NCBI RefSeq assembly: GCF_010730355.1
Contig: NZ_AP022576.1
Location: forward strand, 4,774,001 to 4,838,000
DNA length: 64,000 nucleotides
Reading direction: 5' to 3'
Source: Mycobacterium florentinum
Lineage (GTDB): Bacteria > Actinomycetota > Actinomycetes > Mycobacteriales > Mycobacteriaceae
Below the pieces are notes generated by a model. It was not told where the DNA came from and did no database searches. It saw nothing but the letters and a program-made list of their open reading frames with translations. Positions 17,642 through 25,387 of the stretch are shown here, in pieces. How positions within the stretch are numbered: the first letter of the stretch is position 1; each line of letters begins with the position of its first letter. Position numbers and translations under genes: made by a program.

Positions 17642-18679
17642 TCAGTGGTGATGGCTGTGTGACGCGGTGCTATCGCGATGTTCCTGGGCCGCGTTGGTTC
17701 CGCCGGCCGGATAGGCGTGAATCATCGCGGTGGTCAGTTTGGGCACGGCATGAATGAGATCGTGTTCGGATTCGTGTGCAATCTGATGTGCCGCAGACAA
17801 ACTCAGAGCGGGGTCGATGTCGAGTTCGGCGTCGGCGTGCAGCCGGTGCCCGATCCAGCGCATCCGCATGCTGCGCACCGAACGCACACCCGGTCGGGCG
17901 GCGAGCGCGGCCTCGGCAGCATCGATGAACGACGGATCGACACCGTCCATCAGCCGGCGGAACACATCTCGCACCGCGGTGCGCAGCACGGCCAGGATCG
18001 CCACCGTAATCACCAGGCCGACGATCGGATCGGCAAGCGGGAAGCCCAAAGCCACGCCGCCCGCGCCGATCAGCACCGCCAGCGAGGTAAAGCCGTCGGT
18101 GCGCGCGTGCAACCCGTCGGCGACCAGCGCGGCCGAACCGATGCGGCGTCCGACCCGAATGCGATACAGCGCCACCCATTCGTTTCCGATGAACCCGACG
18201 ACTCCGGCCAACGCGACCCAGCCGACGTGCTCGATGGGCCGCGGATTGATCAGCCGCTCAACGGCCTCATACCCGGCGATGATCGCCGACAGCGTGATCA
18301 TCGCGACCACGAACAGTCCGGCCAAGTCTTCAGCCCGGCCGAAGCCGTAGGTGTAGCGGCGGGTTGCGGCCTTGGTGCTCAACGAAAACGCGATCCACAG
18401 CGGCACGGCGGTCATTGCGTCGGAGAAGTTGTGGATGGTGTCGGCGGCCAGCGCGATGGAGCCGGAGAGGACCACGACGACGATCTGCGCGCCGGCGGTC
18501 GCGCCCAGGACCAGCAGGCTGATCTTGACCGCGCGGATCCCGTCGGCGCTGGATTCCAGCTCGCTGTCAAAGCTGTCCGCAGCGTCGTGGGAATGCGGCG
18601 CGAAGATCTCCCGGATCGCGCCCCGCAATCCCTTCGGGTGATCGTGGCCGTGATCGTGGGAGTGGTCGTGATCGTTCAT
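17642..18679 (-). CDS. Cation diffusion facilitator (CDF) metal exporter, His-rich
   Basis: 345 residues. The N-terminus is a His/Asp-rich metal-binding stretch (HDHSHDHGHDHPKG) and the C-terminus ends SHSHHH. Between them are about six membrane helices with the CDF metal-site motifs ADTIHNFSD in helix II and ADGLHARTDG in helix V, and a cytoplasmic C-terminal domain (HRLHADAELDID). The start overlaps the stop of the upstream kmtR-type gene by four bases (ATGA). In M. tuberculosis KmtR controls the CDF gene Rv2025c, so this is most likely a Ni/Co-responsive exporter. Metal specificity is inferred from the regulator. Confidence 0.92.
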   Translation of the reverse strand: MNDHDHSHDHGHDHPKGLRGAIREIFAPHSHDAADSFDSELESSADGIRAVKISLLVLGATAGAQIVVVVLSGSIALAADTIHNFSDAMTAVPLWIAFSLSTKAATRRYTYGFGRAEDLAGLFVVAMITLSAIIAGYEAVERLINPRPIEHVGWVALAGVVGFIGNEWVALYRIRVGRRIGSAALVADGLHARTDGFTSLAVLIGAGGVALGFPLADPIVGLVITVAILAVLRTAVRDVFRRLMDGVDPSFIDAAEAALAARPGVRSVRSMRMRWIGHRLHADAELDIDPALSLSAAHQIAHESEHDLIHAVPKLTTAMIHAYPAGGTNAAQEHRDSTASHSHHH

Positions 18680-19074
18680 CGCGCGTTGGCCTTTCGGGGC
18701 CGGGGACCGGTTGAGATGCCCCGCACGTTCGGGTCACCGCGGTGGTGGGACGGCACACCGGGACCGGCGTGCTCGGCATTGAACACCGCATCGATGACCA
18801 ACTGGCGGACGTGTTCGTTCTCCAGGCTGTAGAAGATCGTGGTGCCGGAGCGGCGGGTGCGTACCAGCCGCGCCATGCGCAGTTTCGCCAGGTGCTGGGA
18901 CACCGACGGCGCGGGCTTATCCACCTTTTCGGCGAGGTCGTTGACCGACGACTCGCCCTCTGTCAGCGCCCACAACACCCGAATACGGGTGTGGTCGGCC
19001 AACATTCGGAAGACCTCGACGATCAGGCCTACCTGATCCTCGGCGAGGGGTGCTGCAGCAGTATCTGCATTCAT
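18676..19074 (-). CDS. kmtR: KmtR, Ni(II)/Co(II)-sensing ArsR/SmtB repressor
   Basis: 132 residues with a winged helix (NDLAEKVDKPAPSVSQHLAKLRMARLVRTRR) of the ArsR/SmtB type. Residues His88, Glu101, His102, His110 and His111 are all present, at the positions I recall as the KmtR metal site, in LENEH, NAEHAGPG and SHHRG. The sequence is very close to M. tuberculosis KmtR (Rv0827c), which derepresses the CDF exporter in response to nickel or cobalt. Here regulator and exporter form one overlapping unit, whereas in M. tuberculosis they are apart, so autoregulation would control both. Confidence 0.9.
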   Translation of the reverse strand: MNADTAAAPLAEDQVGLIVEVFRMLADHTRIRVLWALTEGESSVNDLAEKVDKPAPSVSQHLAKLRMARLVRTRRSGTTIFYSLENEHVRQLVIDAVFNAEHAGPGVPSHHRGDPNVRGISTGPRPRKANAR

Positions 19075-19150
19075 ACGTAGATAGTAGCTTAAAGACCCGC
19101 GCGGCGCCTTCTCGAGCGACCATTGGGCGACTTTCGGATGGGATATCGCA

Positions 19151-19177
19151 TCCGCGAACCGGCTATTGGTTCGCGGA
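19151..19177 (-). terminator. Stem-loop after the SDR gene, likely terminator
   Basis: TCCGCGAACC (19151-19160) and GGTTCGCGGA (19168-19177) are perfect 10-base arms with a 7-base loop. On the minus strand it lies about 28 bases after the SDR stop and before the kmtR start. There is no long U tract, as is common for mycobacterial terminators. An operator function is the alternative. Confidence 0.55.
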
Positions 19178-19204
19178 CGTTACTTGTGTGACGGGCGCGG
19201 TTCG

Positions 19205-20050
19205 TTAGAACTTCGCGACGGCTCCCGCATCGATCGGCAACGCTGCCCCGGTGATGTACTGCGCCTCGTCGGAAGCGAGGAACAGCACGGCGTTGCTGAC
19301 GGCGCGTGCCTCGATCACCGGCACCGGAAGCATATGGAAGTGGCCGAGCACGGCGGCGGTGTCGTCCATGGTGGGGTGGGGCAGGTCCGGTCGCAGCGTG
19401 CGGTGGAACTGCTCGTTGTCGATCATCGGCGTCCGTATGTTGCCCGGGTGGATCGAGTTGACGCGAATCAACTGCGGTGCAAGCTCATTCGCGAGTGAGT
19501 TCATCAAGCCGACAACGCCGTGCTTCGCCGAGGCGTAGTGCGCCATGTACCCGCCACCACGCAGACCCAACATGGAACTCACCAGGATGATGGATCCGCC
19601 ACGGCCGTCGGACATGTGTGGCACCGCCACCTTGATGGTGTGAAAGACCCCGGTGAGGTTGATATCGAGCATCGTCTTCCAGGCAGCCTCTTCGATCAGC
19701 GCGGCGGGCGCGGGGCTGCCGCTGATGCCGGCATTGGCGATCACCACATCGGGCCGGCCCAACTCGTCGACTCCCCGCTGTAACGCTTCGCGAAGACTTG
19801 CGAGATCCCTGACATCGGCCTTGGCGGTCACGATGCGCCTTCCCGACTTATCGACCAGCGCCGCGGTTTCGTCGAGGTCGGCCTCAGTCGCCCCCGGATA
19901 GATGACACCTTCGACATCGCCGCACAGGTCGACGGCGATGATGTCGGCGCCTTCCTCGGCCAAGCGGACGGCGTGTTCTCGGCCCTGCCCGCGCGCAGCA
20001 CCCGTGATGAATGCGACCTTGCCGGCCACCCTGCCAACGGCGTTTGTCAT
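19205..20050 (-). CDS. Short-chain dehydrogenase/reductase, mycofactocin-type
   Basis: 281 residues from ATG 20050. The Rossmann motif AFITGAARGQGREHA, NAGIS (NAG motif) and the catalytic YASAKHG (Tyr-x3-Lys) with upstream Ser (LVSSM) are present. The GQGR variant, the 20-30-residue insertion after AVDLCGDV and the ASDEAQYITGAALPIDAG end match mycobacterial SDRs whose NAD is not exchangeable and which work with mycofactocin. The substrate is unknown. The start overlaps the ctpJ stop in an ATGA, so it is probably translated with the metal ATPase, an odd pairing. Confidence 0.88.
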   Translation of the reverse strand: MTNAVGRVAGKVAFITGAARGQGREHAVRLAEEGADIIAVDLCGDVEGVIYPGATEADLDETAALVDKSGRRIVTAKADVRDLASLREALQRGVDELGRPDVVIANAGISGSPAPAALIEEAAWKTMLDINLTGVFHTIKVAVPHMSDGRGGSIILVSSMLGLRGGGYMAHYASAKHGVVGLMNSLANELAPQLIRVNSIHPGNIRTPMIDNEQFHRTLRPDLPHPTMDDTAAVLGHFHMLPVPVIEARAVSNAVLFLASDEAQYITGAALPIDAGAVAKF

Positions 20051-21987
20051 GGTGGACACGATATCGCTGACCGCCAGGCCCGCCCGCTCAGGAGTCGCAA
20101 TCCGTTGAGCGCGACGATGATTGTCGAACCTTCGTGGCCGGCCACGCCGAGGGGCAGCGGCAGGTGGCCGAGTAAGTCCCACACGACGAGGCCGGTGATG
20201 AATGTCGCCGCGATGGCCAAATTGGCGATGACGACGCGGCGCGCACGACGGGCCAGCGCAATGACTGCGGGAATCGTGGCGAGTTCGTCGCGGACGGCGA
20301 CGGCGTCGGCGGTTTCCAGGGTGAGATCGGATCCATTGCGGCCCATGGCGATCGACGAGTGCGCCGCGGCCATGGCGGGTGCGTCATTGATGCCGTCGCC
20401 GACAAACAACACCCGATGGCCGTCGGCCTCGAGCTGACGTACGGCGGCGACCTTGTCGTCGGGCAGCAGGTCGGCGCGAACATCGGTGATCCCGACCTGC
20501 GCGGCCAGATGCTCCGCTGCCGGCCGGGTATCGCCGGTGAGCAGGGTCGGCGGGCTGGACGTGATCGCGGTGACGGCGCGGACCACCGCGTCGGTTCCTT
20601 CGCGCACAGTGTCGTCCAGTCCGAGAACACCCACCGGCGCTGCGTCGACGGTGACGAGCACGGCCGTCGTGCCCCGGCGTTCGAGGTTGCTCGCCGCGAC
20701 CGGATTGCTGTGAAATGCGCGCGGGCTCAGCACTTCGATCGTCCGTTCCGCGACGCGCGCGCGCACGCCGCGACCGGGCAGGGCCTGGAATTCGGTGGCT
20801 TCGGCAACGGCGAGGCCCCGTGCGTGGGCGGCGGCCGCGACCGCGCGCCCAAGTGGATGCTCGCTGAATTGCTCTGCGCCGGCAGCTATTCGCAGCACGT
20901 CGTCGTCCGAGTAGCGATCGTCGATCACCGTGATGCTGGTCAGTTGCGGTGTCCCGGTCGTCAGGGTGCCGGTCTTGTCGATGGTGACCGCGGTGGTATC
21001 CGCAAGGTGCTCCATCGCGACCGCCGACTTGACCAGGACACCGTGGCGTCCGGCGTTGGCGATCGCCGAGAGCAGCGGCGGCATGGTGGCCAACACCACC
21101 GCGCACGGCGACGCCACGATCATGAACGTCATCGCCCGAAGCAGCGTCGACTGTAGTTGCGCCCCGAGCAGCAGGGGCACCGCGAACAGGGCGAGGGTCG
21201 CCGCGACAACGCCCACGGAATAGCGCTGCTCGACCTTTTCGATGAACAGTTGCGTCTTGGCTTTGGTCGCCGATGCCTCCGCGACCAGGGCAACGATGCG
21301 GGCAACGACGGTGTCGGACGGGTCCTTGGTGACGCGAATGCGTAGTGCCCCAGCACCATTGAGGGTTCCGGCGAATACCTCGTCATCGCCTGCCTTGGCG
21401 ACCGGAATCGGCTCCCCGGTCACCGACGATTGGTCGACATCTGACGCACCATCGACGACGACACCGTCGGCGCAGAAGCGTTCACCGGGGCGCACGATGA
21501 CACGGTCACCGACGCGAAGGTCGGCCGCGTTGACCGATTCTTCGACCCCGTCGGCATCGATGCGGACCGCGCGATCGGGTGCGAGGTCAAGCAACCCCGT
21601 GACCGAATCCTCGGTGCGCTTGGTCGCCGCGTCTTCCAATGCGCCCGACGTGGCGAAAATGACGATCAGCAGCGCCCCGTCAAAGATCTGGCCGATGCTC
21701 ACGGCGCCAACGGCGGCGACCACCATCAGCAGATCAACGTCGAGCGTGCGAGAACGCAACGCCTGCAAGCCTTCCCAGGCGGGCGACCAGCCGCCGATGA
21801 GGTAGCACGCCAGGTAGAAAACCCACCAACTCCACGAAGGAGCGTCGAGTAGCTGGGCCGCGAGTCCGGCCACAAACAGGACCACGGCGACGGTCGCCAA
21901 CCGGACCGATGCGACCGACCACAGACCCGAGACGCTCGACCGCCGTACCGATGGCGCGTGCGTCGGCTGCACGGTGGTGCAAGTCAT
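20047..21987 (-). CDS. ctpJ: CtpJ-type P1B-4 metal-transporting ATPase
   Basis: 646 residues. P-type ATPase signatures: TGEP in the actuator (190-193), the transmembrane metal motif SPC (293-295), phosphorylation loop DKTGT (337-341), hinge VGDGINDAP, and the P1B-4 motif HEGST near the C-terminus. No N-terminal metal-binding domain is present. It aligns by eye with M. tuberculosis CtpJ and its paralogue CtpD, exporters of Co/Ni or Fe. It is divergent from nmtR, as is the CtpJ-NmtR pair in M. tuberculosis, which favours the CtpJ name over CtpD. Expected to be induced by Ni/Co on release of NmtR. Confidence 0.88.
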   Translation of the reverse strand: MTCTTVQPTHAPSVRRSSVSGLWSVASVRLATVAVVLFVAGLAAQLLDAPSWSWWVFYLACYLIGGWSPAWEGLQALRSRTLDVDLLMVVAAVGAVSIGQIFDGALLIVIFATSGALEDAATKRTEDSVTGLLDLAPDRAVRIDADGVEESVNAADLRVGDRVIVRPGERFCADGVVVDGASDVDQSSVTGEPIPVAKAGDDEVFAGTLNGAGALRIRVTKDPSDTVVARIVALVAEASATKAKTQLFIEKVEQRYSVGVVAATLALFAVPLLLGAQLQSTLLRAMTFMIVASPCAVVLATMPPLLSAIANAGRHGVLVKSAVAMEHLADTTAVTIDKTGTLTTGTPQLTSITVIDDRYSDDDVLRIAAGAEQFSEHPLGRAVAAAAHARGLAVAEATEFQALPGRGVRARVAERTIEVLSPRAFHSNPVAASNLERRGTTAVLVTVDAAPVGVLGLDDTVREGTDAVVRAVTAITSSPPTLLTGDTRPAAEHLAAQVGITDVRADLLPDDKVAAVRQLEADGHRVLFVGDGINDAPAMAAAHSSIAMGRNGSDLTLETADAVAVRDELATIPAVIALARRARRVVIANLAIAATFITGLVVWDLLGHLPLPLGVAGHEGSTIIVALNGLRLLSGRAWRSAISCPP

Positions 21988-22017
21988 CGAAGCCCCTCCC
22001 GCGTCAACACAGCCATC

Positions 22018-22059
22018 TATGTATACATGTAAAGCTCTACATATGTCATATCAGTTTGT
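22018..22059. promoter_or_regulatory. AT-rich divergent ctpJ/nmtR control region with palindromes
   Basis: The 94-base gap between ctpJ and nmtR holds a conspicuous AT-rich core. It includes the perfect palindrome ATGTATACAT (22019-22028) and, about ten bases on, an imperfect dyad ACATATGTCATAT (22040-22052). ArsR-family sensors bind AT-rich dyads of this kind. Which one is the NmtR operator cannot be decided by eye. Confidence 0.5.
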
Positions 22060-22081
22060 AGGTGCGTGCTTCAATTGAGAG

Positions 22082-22435
22082 ATGGGACACGGAGTCGGCG
22101 GCAGGGTGAGGCCACCGGCGACGCTCGACTCGGTGTCCGCGGTCAAGATCGCCGAGACGCTGCAAGCCTTGGCGTCACCCAATCGGCTGATGATCCTGAC
22201 CAGGCTGCGCCAATCCCCGTGCTCGGTCGGCGAGCTGTCGACGGCCGTCGGCATGGAACAGCCGGCGGTGTCTCACCAGTTGCGGCTGCTTCGAGCCCTC
22301 GGACTGGTCGCTGGTGACCGCAACGGCCGCAACATCGTCTACCGCCTCTATGACAATCACGTCGCTCAATTGCTCGACGAGGCCGTCTACCACATCGAGC
22401 ACTTGCGTCTCGGCGCGACCGATACGACGGCGTAG
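22082..22435 (+). CDS. nmtR: NmtR, Ni(II)/Co(II)-sensing ArsR/SmtB repressor
   Basis: 117 residues. The N-terminus MGHGVGGR carries the NmtR-specific Gly2-His3 metal-binding arm, and the helix-5 ligands Asp91, His93, His104 and His107 are all present (LYDNHVAQ, AVYHIEHL). The winged helix is MEQPAVSHQLRLLRALGL. Compared with M. tuberculosis NmtR, the additional histidines 109 and 116 are missing (Arg109; the tail ends at 117 without His). These were once proposed as ligands but appear dispensable. It represses the divergent ctpJ until Ni or Co binds. Its stop faces the mini-protein gene with a four-base gap. Confidence 0.93.
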   Translation: MGHGVGGRVRPPATLDSVSAVKIAETLQALASPNRLMILTRLRQSPCSVGELSTAVGMEQPAVSHQLRLLRALGLVAGDRNGRNIVYRLYDNHVAQLLDEAVYHIEHLRLGATDTTA

Positions 22436-22439
22436 CGAC

Positions 22440-22664
22440 TTAGTGGGCGCCCATCATCGGCGGCCCCATCATTCCCCGCATCATCGGCGGCATTCCGTCG
22501 CGGACGAACCCGCTGATTTCCAGGGCGTGCGCCCGAATGGCTTGGGTGAGCACAGGATCGTCGGCGGTTTCTTCGGCCACGACACCGTTTGCGGTGAAGG
22601 TCAATTGGCGACGGTAGCCGTTCGCGTGTCTGAACAGCGTGGGGAGACTGCCGCTCATACACAT
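22440..22664 (-). CDS. Met-rich mini-protein, probably CsoR-regulated
   Basis: 74 residues, ATG 22664 (ATG 22658 also possible). Residues 11-58 (LFRHANGYRRQLTF to ISGFVRDGMPP) resemble one repeat of a family of small prokaryotic proteins that carry HA..I...V and DDP....I..HA..VSGFV motifs. The end is a methionine/histidine-rich tail MMRGMMGPPMMGAH, of the kind that binds Cu(I). It is divergent from a CsoR-type repressor and shares its CsoR-like operator at 22724-22749, so copper-responsive expression is likely. Nothing visible shows export. An AGGAGG lies too far upstream (about 19 bases) to be an ideal site. Possible role: cytosolic copper buffering. Confidence 0.65.
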   Translation of the reverse strand: MCMSGSLPTLFRHANGYRRQLTFTANGVVAEETADDPVLTQAIRAHALEISGFVRDGMPPMMRGMMGPPMMGAH

Positions 22665-22723
22665 GACTTCGGCGCTCTGGTCGAACCTCCTGGTGTGGTG
22701 GACAGATCAATTGCGAGCCATGC

Positions 22724-22749
22724 TACCCCTCCCGGGGAGGGGTGGGGTA
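22724..22749. promoter_or_regulatory. CsoR-type copper operator
   Basis: TACCCC (22724-22729) and GGGGTA (22744-22749) flank a GC-rich core, with an inner perfect dyad CCCCTCCC-G-GGGAGGGG (22726-22742). The design matches the CsoR/RicR operators of mycobacteria, which have TACCC/GGGTA-type arms around a G/C tract. It lies between the divergent mini-protein gene and the CsoR-family gene and could control both. Confidence 0.7.
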
Positions 22750-22803
22750 GGCTGATTGTTGACGAGTTCAACCGCGCTGTTGGGCGCCCGGAAGGAGGCG
22801 ACG

Positions 22804-23145
22804 ATGACTCAGGAGCTGACGGCCAAAAAGCGTTCGGCGCTCAATCGGCTCAAGACCGTTCGAGGTCATCTCGACGCGATAATCCGGATGCTCGAAACCG
22901 ACGCGTACTGCGTGGACGTCATGAAGCAGATTTCCGCGACGCAGTCGGCGCTGGAGCGCACGAACAGGGTCATGTTGCACAACCACTTGGAAACCTGCTT
23001 CTCCGAGGCGGTGCTGGACGGACGGGGAGCAGGAGCCATCGACGAGCTCGTCGATGCTCTCAAGTTCAGTCCCGCATTGACCGGACCGGATGCTTGCTTG
23101 AACGGCACGGCCGCCGACGAGGCGATGCGCGCCCGTACACCGTGA
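22804..23145 (+). CDS. CsoR/RcnR-family metal-sensing repressor, probably Cu(I)
   Basis: 113 residues from ATG 22804, with AAGGAGG eight bases upstream. The all-helical CsoR fold is recognisable (RLKTVRGHLDAIIRMLE; MKQISATQSALERTN). Cys36, His61 and Cys65 occur at exactly the Cu(I)-ligand positions of M. tuberculosis CsoR (DAYCVDV, HNHLETC), which argues for copper rather than nickel, formaldehyde or sulfide sensing. The C-terminal tail is longer than in RicR. The operator immediately upstream indicates autoregulation and control of the divergent Met-rich protein. Whether it is the orthologue of CsoR, RicR or a third paralogue cannot be settled here. Confidence 0.88.
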   Translation: MTQELTAKKRSALNRLKTVRGHLDAIIRMLETDAYCVDVMKQISATQSALERTNRVMLHNHLETCFSEAVLDGRGAGAIDELVDALKFSPALTGPDACLNGTAADEAMRARTP

Positions 23146-23266
23146 GCCGTCGTCGATGCCTCACCAGCCTGGGTGTTCGACCTGGTCGGAGAAATTTAGC
23201 TGAACATTTGATAAGACCGTGTTTCGGGATGGGATTAGATACGGTATCGGCTCTAATGTGGTGGAG

Positions 23267-23518
23267 ATGAGTATCGAGTACTACCTGCAGAAGGTCCCGG
23301 TCGAATCCGTCGAGCCGGGCTTCTCGCTGGCCATCGGCGAAGACGGCGACTACCGGCTGTTCCAGGTCGAATGCACGCAGAGGTCGCATCGGGCCGGCTT
23401 GCCCATCACGTTCAGGCTCACCTCCGAGCCCGTCAACGGTGGCGATCCCTGGGTCCTGGAGTGCGAAGAGGGCACGCCGGTCGTCCGCATTCTCGGCGTC
23501 GGCAAGGCGGCGTCCTAG
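23267..23518 (+). CDS. Small hypothetical protein
   Basis: 83 residues from ATG 23267; an in-frame start at 23219 exists but the protein-like sequence begins at MSIEYYLQKVPV. It is mostly polar, with a probable small beta fold (GFSLAIGEDGDYRLFQVEC; WVLECEEGTPVVRILGVG). No signal peptide, membrane segment or metal motif. I do not recognise a family. Its last four bases overlap the convergent methyltransferase gene. Confidence 0.6.
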   Translation: MSIEYYLQKVPVESVEPGFSLAIGEDGDYRLFQVECTQRSHRAGLPITFRLTSEPVNGGDPWVLECEEGTPVVRILGVGKAAS

Positions 23519-24273
23519 GCCTCCTGGGCCGTTGCCGCCGGCTTAGCCGCGACGACGAACTGCACCGCGCGCTGCGTCTGCTGTTCGATGTCGACGAGCC
23601 CGGCCGACGAGAACAGGTCGATGAAGGCGTGCCGGCCGAACACCGTGAGCCCGATGCTGCGCGCGGCCACGGTCATCAGATGCCGCACCGCGGCCGCTTC
23701 GGGGGCATAGCTGGTCAGGATCGCGATCCGACCGCCGGGCCGCAGCACGCGCACCATCTCGCCGGCCACCCGGAACGGCTCGGGCATCAGGTACAGCGCA
23801 CCGAAACAGCAAACGGCGTCAAAGGTTTCGTCGTCGAACGGCAACATGCGGGCATCGCCGCGGACATAGCAGGTTTGCGGCCCACTGTTGTCGGCGACAG
23901 CCCGCGTCAGCATCGATTCGGAGATATCGAATCCGACCGCCAGGCCGGCGTCCGGCAATACGGCGGCCAGGGGAGCGGTGAAATTGCCTGGGCCACAAGC
24001 GACATCGAGCAACCTGTGTGCGTCCGGTAGATGCAGCGCCGACGCCGCGCGGCGCTGTTCGGCCCGGTGCGTCAGCCCGCTGGCCGCGTAGAAGGCGGTC
24101 GGGCGCCACAATCGCTCGTAGACGGTCGCGACGAACGGGCTGTTCATGGCGCGCTGCGCAACGGTTGGAACCGGCGCGCCGGTCGATTCGCCCAACACGT
24201 CGAGAAAACCGCGTCGCAGCTCGGCGGTCCGGCTCATGAGGCCGCGGGTCAATTCGACCGGATCCTGGCTCAT
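23515..24273 (-). CDS. Class I SAM-dependent methyltransferase
   Basis: 252 residues. The SAM-binding core is clear: motif I LLDVACGPGNFT, motif II VGFDISESML, GDARMLPFDDETFDAV (motif III/IV) and EMVRVLRPGGR. This is the Methyltransf_11 / UbiE-like fold used for small molecules; the N-terminal ~80 residues (MNSPFVATVYERLWRPTAFYAASG) are typical of mycobacterial lipid or quinone-type methyltransferases. The substrate is unknown and the neighbours, all metal genes, give no clue. Converges with the small hypothetical gene. Confidence 0.85.
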   Translation of the reverse strand: MSQDPVELTRGLMSRTAELRRGFLDVLGESTGAPVPTVAQRAMNSPFVATVYERLWRPTAFYAASGLTHRAEQRRAASALHLPDAHRLLDVACGPGNFTAPLAAVLPDAGLAVGFDISESMLTRAVADNSGPQTCYVRGDARMLPFDDETFDAVCCFGALYLMPEPFRVAGEMVRVLRPGGRIAILTSYAPEAAAVRHLMTVAARSIGLTVFGRHAFIDLFSSAGLVDIEQQTQRAVQFVVAAKPAATAQEA

Positions 24274-24341
24274 TGTGTTCCGACGCTAGTGGACCGCGCC
24301 GCCGCGCGGGGGCCCGGGTGCGTGCGCCGGGCTCGTCACAG

Positions 24342-24356
24342 TGATAATCATTTTCA
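24342..24356. promoter_or_regulatory. Zur/Fur-type box
   Basis: TGATAATCATTTTCA is a 15-base near-palindrome (TGATAAT-C-ATTTTCA, one mismatch between arms) of the AT-rich form recognised by Zur or Fur proteins in mycobacteria. It lies 36 bases upstream of the permease ATG and far from any other AT-rich stretch. Zinc-dependent repression of the downstream permease pair is predicted. Confidence 0.55.
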
Positions 24357-24391
24357 TCAATGGTCATGGGATTTCAGGCCGGGTGCGATAG

Positions 24392-25387
24392 ATGAGGGCC
24401 GAGCGCCGACCGCGTTTCGGGTCAATGGAAGTCCTGGTCTTCGGTTTGGTGGGGTTCGCGATCGCGGGGACGTGGCTGCGCGCCGTCGTCGCGAACAGCG
24501 ACGCATTGGCCACCGCGGGCACGGTGTTCTGCGGCGTCTTCGTCCAGGCCCTGCCCTTCCTGGGCTTGGGTGTGGTGGTCAGCGGATTGATCGCGGTGTT
24601 CGTGCCGCCCGAGCGGCTGGTGCGCTGGCTGCCGCGCCGGCCCGCGGCCGCTGTGCTGGCTGCCGGTGTCGCCGGGGCCGCGCTGCCCGGATGTGAGTGC
24701 GGCTCGGTGCCGGTGGCGCGCCGGCTCTTCGGCGACGGCGGGGCCGCAGGAGCGGCGGCGTTGACGTTCATGCTCGCCGCGCCCGCCATCAACCCCGTCG
24801 TGGTGGTCGCGACGGCCGTCGCCTTCCCGGGTCAGCCGAAGATGGTCATCGCCAGGGTCGCCGCGTCGCTGCTGACCGCGGTGGTGATGGGCTGGGCGTG
24901 GTCGCGGTGGGGCCGTACCGAGTGGATCACCCGCCGGCTCCCGCCGCACGAGTCGCACGGTTCGGGGGCGCAGTCGAAGTGGCTGCTGTTCTGCGAAGTG
25001 GCCCGGCACGACTTTCTGCAGGCCGCGGCCTACCTCGTGGTGGGAGCCGCCGCCGCGGCGGCCCTGCATGTTCTGGTGCCGCCGTGGATCTTCGAAAACG
25101 TCGGCGCGCATTTGGTTCTCGGCGTCGTCGTGATGGCCGTGCTGGCCGTCACCCTGGCGGTGTGCTCGGAAGCCGACGCGTTCGTGGCGTCGAGCCTGAC
25201 GATGGTTCCGCTGGTGCCGCGGCTGGTGTTCCTGGTGGTCGGGCCCGCCGTCGACGTCAAGCTGCTGGCCATGCAATCCGGCATGTTCGGGCGCGCGTTC
25301 GCCACCCGTTTTGCCCCCGCGACTTTGGTGGTGGCCACCGCGGTGGCCACCGGAGTCGGCGTGCTGCTGCTGGGCGGTTCGCGATGA
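24392..25387 (+). CDS. Permease of the UPF0718/DUF318 (YraQ-like) family
   Basis: 331 residues, about eight hydrophobic segments. The family signature around residues 100-140 is visible: PGCECGSVPVARRLF with Cys-Glu-Cys in a putative membrane pore, then LTFMLAAPAINPVVVVATAVAF; a second motif VCSEADAFVASSLTM occurs near 275. These permeases have no confirmed substrate; cysteines in the transport path suggest a soft metal or thiol compound. The gene overlaps the next one (ATGA at 25384-25387). Position behind a Zur/Fur-like box makes a zinc-linked role plausible. Confidence 0.85.
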   Translation: MRAERRPRFGSMEVLVFGLVGFAIAGTWLRAVVANSDALATAGTVFCGVFVQALPFLGLGVVVSGLIAVFVPPERLVRWLPRRPAAAVLAAGVAGAALPGCECGSVPVARRLFGDGGAAGAAALTFMLAAPAINPVVVVATAVAFPGQPKMVIARVAASLLTAVVMGWAWSRWGRTEWITRRLPPHESHGSGAQSKWLLFCEVARHDFLQAAAYLVVGAAAAAALHVLVPPWIFENVGAHLVLGVVVMAVLAVTLAVCSEADAFVASSLTMVPLVPRLVFLVVGPAVDVKLLAMQSGMFGRAFATRFAPATLVVATAVATGVGVLLLGGSR

